This document shows positions 6,339-8,184 of a stretch of 8,184 nucleotides of DNA, in pieces; positions within the stretch are counted from its first letter, which is position 1, and each line of letters opens with the position of its first letter. Under the pieces are notes generated by a model, which had not been told where the DNA came from, did no database searches, and saw nothing but the letters and a program-made list of their open reading frames with translations. The position numbers and the translations under genes were made by a program. Origin of the DNA: an uncultured Mycoplasmatota bacterium (GTDB lineage Bacteria; Bacillota_I; Bacilli_A; RF39; UBA660); assembly GCA_946528555.1 (NCBI GenBank), contig CAMMYS010000003.1, forward strand, positions 1-8,184, written 5' to 3'.

Positions 6339-6929
6339 TTATATTTTGTTTGAAGTTTGTGTTTGTTCTAATTGATCATCATATTCTTGAAGTGATTGAA
6401 TAATTTCACCATTATTATCAAGAACATAGTACTGATTAAATGATGGAGTCCCTTTAGTTAAAAAGTTTGCATCTAAACTGCCATCATCTTTTTGACCATA
6501 TATAACAATATATCCATTATAAGGTGCACATTTAGCAAGTCCCCATCCTGTATCTATTTGAAATTCTCCTGTAGATAATATGCTAAATCTGTTTCCTAAT
6601 CCATCAATAATATTTTGTGGTATTGTATCCGTAATTCTAACAGCAGTAACTGGTTTTGATAATTCATAAAAAACGCCATCAATTTCTTTTGTAGTCTCTT
6701 TCCAATTTGCTTTATTCCAAACATTCATTTTACCATTTTCAAGTTTTTCAAAAGCAATAACAGACCCTAATGGACATCTTTCTTCGCCTTCAAGACAATC
6801 AAGTACTAATTCATCATTATCAACTCTAACAACTTCTGTTAAAAAATTTGAAATAGAATTTTCTCCATTAATTCTAACACAATTTTTTATTTCAGGTTTC
6901 TTGCAAATAGTCATTATTTCTTCTTCCAT
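6339..6929 (-). CDS. Uncharacterised 196-residue soluble protein
   Basis: I do not recognise this protein. It has no signal peptide, membrane segment or clear catalytic motif. The N-terminal half has four cysteines (Cys9, Cys17, Cys46, Cys53, the last two in LDCLEGEERC) that could bind a metal or be incidental. The middle is rich in short beta-like segments (PVTAVRIT, RFSILSTGEFQ, NGYIVIYG), suggesting a small beta-sheet domain; the GYIVIYG stretch faintly recalls phage-associated PGDYG-like domains, which I regard as weak. The C-terminal 20 residues are polar, Gln-rich and probably disordered. Start choice: GAGGT (6940-6936) lies 6 nt before the ATG, and the next Met at residue 6 has a poorer site. 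Its own extended -10 promoter makes it the likely first gene of the cluster leading to the metallopeptidase-like gene, recombinase and tdk. Confidence 0.8.
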   Translation of the reverse strand: MEEEIMTICKKPEIKNCVRINGENSISNFLTEVVRVDNDELVLDCLEGEERCPLGSVIAFEKLENGKMNVWNKANWKETTKEIDGVFYELSKPVTAVRITDTIPQNIIDGLGNRFSILSTGEFQIDTGWGLAKCAPYNGYIVIYGQKDDGSLDANFLTKGTPSFNQYYVLDNNGEIIQSLQEYDDQLEQTQTSNKI

Positions 6930-6935
6930 ATCATT

Positions 6936-6955
6936 ACCTCATTTACATTATATCA
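6936..6955 (-). promoter_or_regulatory. Extended -10 promoter and RBS of the recombinase gene cluster
   Basis: The minus strand reads TATGATATAAT with TG at 6955-6954 and TATAAT at 6952-6947, identical in these 11 bases to the promoter of the HD-domain gene. No good -35 box is present. The predicted start near 6940 coincides with the Shine-Dalgarno GAGGT (6940-6936), giving a very short leader of about 11 nt before the ATG at 6929. No terminator hairpin separates it from comEC, so read-through from comEC is also possible. Confidence 0.7.
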
Positions 6956-6968
6956 TACAAAACTAAAA

Positions 6969-8184
6969 CTATGGGCTACATATTTTCATATTTAGTTTAT
7001 TATTTTTAATATTAAATGTTATGCTTCCATCTAAGTCAGTTCTATATATTTTGCTATCTTTTAATGCTTCTAAAACTTCTTTATTTGGATGACCATATTT
7101 ATTATTTTTACCTACACTTATAATTGAATATTTTGGATTTATTTTATCAATAAATTCTTCACTACTACTTGTTCTACTTCCATGATGTCCTACTTTTAAA
7201 ACATCTATATCTGGTAAATTATATTTATTAAGTATCCCGTGTTCTGTAGTACTTGATGCATCTCCCATAAACATAAATTTATAACCATTTAATTCTACAT
7301 AGATAACATTACTATTATCATTTTCATTATCATATTCTTTAGTCTGTAAAAAAGATAACCTATTCTTATCTATATTTAATTCTTTAATACAAGAATAATG
7401 TTTAATCTTCTTTTTTTCTAATACTTTTATTAGTTCTTTTTCTAAGTCATTATAAGGTCCACAATTAAATATTACTTTTTCAACTTTAAAATTATTAACT
7501 AAGTTGATTGATTCTCCAATATGATCAAAGTCACCATGAGTAGTAATTAAATAATCTATTTTTCTTATACCAATACTTTTAAAAAATATAATTAAACTAT
7601 CATTCATAAGACTATATTCTTTATTTCTTTTCCTCCATTTTTCATTTGTTTCATATTTAATAATTCCTCCAGTATCTATTAATATATTTTTATTATTAAT
7701 CTTTAATAAAGTAGAATCTCCTTGACCAACATCTAAAAAATATATTTGATTACTTTTATCTATTTTTAAATATAAGAAAACTATTAGCATTATAAAAATA
7801 TAAATTATTTTTTTATTTATTTTAATCATGCCTATTAATAATACATAATAAATAATAATTGAAATGTAAGAAAGTTTTGGAAAAATAATTGTAATATTTA
7901 ATATATTTGAACTTACATTTGAAATGTATTCCATGATATTTGTTAATATATTTAAAACACTTGACATAAATGGAAATATTATACTTAATAAAGCACATGG
8001 AAAAACTAAATAACTAACAAATGGAATAAAGAATAAATTATTTATAAAACCTATTATGTTTATTTCATAAGACATATTTATAATAATTGGAAAACTTGCT
8101 AATAATGAAATAATACTTATTACTATTATTGATAATAATTTATTATTAATTTTATATTTTTCATTAAATAATAATATAAAATAT
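6969..8184 (-). CDS. comEC: ComEC/Rec2 DNA-uptake channel, C-terminal part (5' end beyond window)
   Basis: ComEC is the inner-membrane channel that passes single-stranded DNA into the cell during natural transformation. The frame is open to the window edge, giving 404 visible residues, roughly half of a typical protein of 700-800. The ATG at 8075 is an internal Met, since the 36 codons before it encode another hydrophobic segment (SIIVISIISLLASFPIII). Several membrane segments fill residues 16-140 (end of the competence domain). A metallo-beta-lactamase domain follows: LDVGQGDST, ILIDTGG, the metal-binding TTHGDFDHIGE, FMFMGDAS and VGHHGSRTS, then GHPNKEV and a typical C-terminal end (RTDLDGSITF). 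The intact motifs argue against decay. The gene ends in TAG, the only non-TAA stop visible. A DNA uptake role additionally needs comEA/comGA-type genes, not seen here. Confidence 0.93.
   Translation of the reverse strand, partial: YFILLFNEKYKINNKLLSIIVISIISLLASFPIIINMSYEINIIGFINNLFFIPFVSYLVFPCALLSIIFPFMSSVLNILTNIMEYISNVSSNILNITIIFPKLSYISIIIYYVLLIGMIKINKKIIYIFIMLIVFLYLKIDKSNQIYFLDVGQGDSTLLKINNKNILIDTGGIIKYETNEKWRKRNKEYSLMNDSLIIFFKSIGIRKIDYLITTHGDFDHIGESINLVNNFKVEKVIFNCGPYNDLEKELIKVLEKKKIKHYSCIKELNIDKNRLSFLQTKEYDNENDNSNVIYVELNGYKFMFMGDASSTTEHGILNKYNLPDIDVLKVGHHGSRTSSSEEFIDKINPKYSIISVGKNNKYGHPNKEVLEALKDSKIYRTDLDGSITFNIKNNKLNMKICSP

Noticed and set aside
6338..6343. TATAAT hexamer on the minus strand before the HExxH gene
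   Set aside because: It overlaps the stop codon of the preceding gene but has neither the upstream TG nor a -35 box, unlike the other promoters; AT-rich sequence yields such hexamers by chance.
4667..6929. Recombinase cluster as an integrated mobile element
   Set aside because: No direct or inverted terminal repeats, tRNA gene, attachment site, transposase or excisionase is visible, and the recombinase has the length and motifs of a housekeeping Xer protein.
6969..8075. ATG at 8075 as the start of a complete 368-residue protein
   Set aside because: The frame is open for 36 more codons to the window edge and encodes another membrane segment that belongs to the ComEC competence domain.
1..8184. 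Use of the Mycoplasma genetic code (TGA = Trp)
   Set aside because: All tryptophans in the genes occur as TGG and no gene needs TGA read through, although no gene here ends in TGA either.

Overview
The window is a compact, AT-rich stretch of bacterial chromosome in which every gene I can support lies on the minus strand. Very low GC, strong AGGAGG-type ribosome binding sites, TRTGnTATAAT promoters of Bacillus type, a CIRCE operator, thymidine kinase, pyruvate phosphate dikinase and ComEC together suggest a low-GC Firmicute or a Tenericutes-related member of the Bacilli, perhaps host- or gut-associated. Tryptophan is always TGG and no ORF needs TGA read-through, so the standard bacterial code (11) applies, not the Mycoplasma code. 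The species cannot be named from this sequence.

Layout in the direction of transcription (right to left). The right edge cuts comEC (DNA uptake channel), of which the C-terminal half is present; its frame stays open to the edge. An apparent four-gene cluster follows: an unrecognised 196-residue protein, a 250-residue protein with an HExxH metallopeptidase-like motif, a XerC/XerD-type tyrosine recombinase, and thymidine kinase (tdk). Gaps there are 18 bp, 7 bp and an 8-bp overlap. After a weak AT hairpin, ppdK (pyruvate, phosphate dikinase, 872 residues) has its own promoter and a clear intrinsic terminator. A promoter immediately after that terminator drives a 369-residue HD-domain protein. 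At the left edge lies a textbook heat-shock control region: a CIRCE inverted repeat whose spacer and inner arm contain a TTGACA -35 box, followed by a TATAAT -10 box. It reads leftward into a gene beyond the window, presumably a chaperone or protease gene repressed by HrcA.

Functionally this is mostly housekeeping: pyruvate/PEP interconversion, thymidine salvage, a probable nucleotide- or signal-phosphate hydrolase, site-specific recombination and DNA uptake. I see no mobile element, CRISPR array, RNA gene or defence system. The points most worth a second look are regulatory: the CIRCE promoter with a hairpin predicted at the mRNA 5' end, a promoter that would make the recombinase mRNA leaderless, and one extended -10 signature shared by all four internal promoters. 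The two unrecognised proteins in the recombinase cluster also deserve attention.
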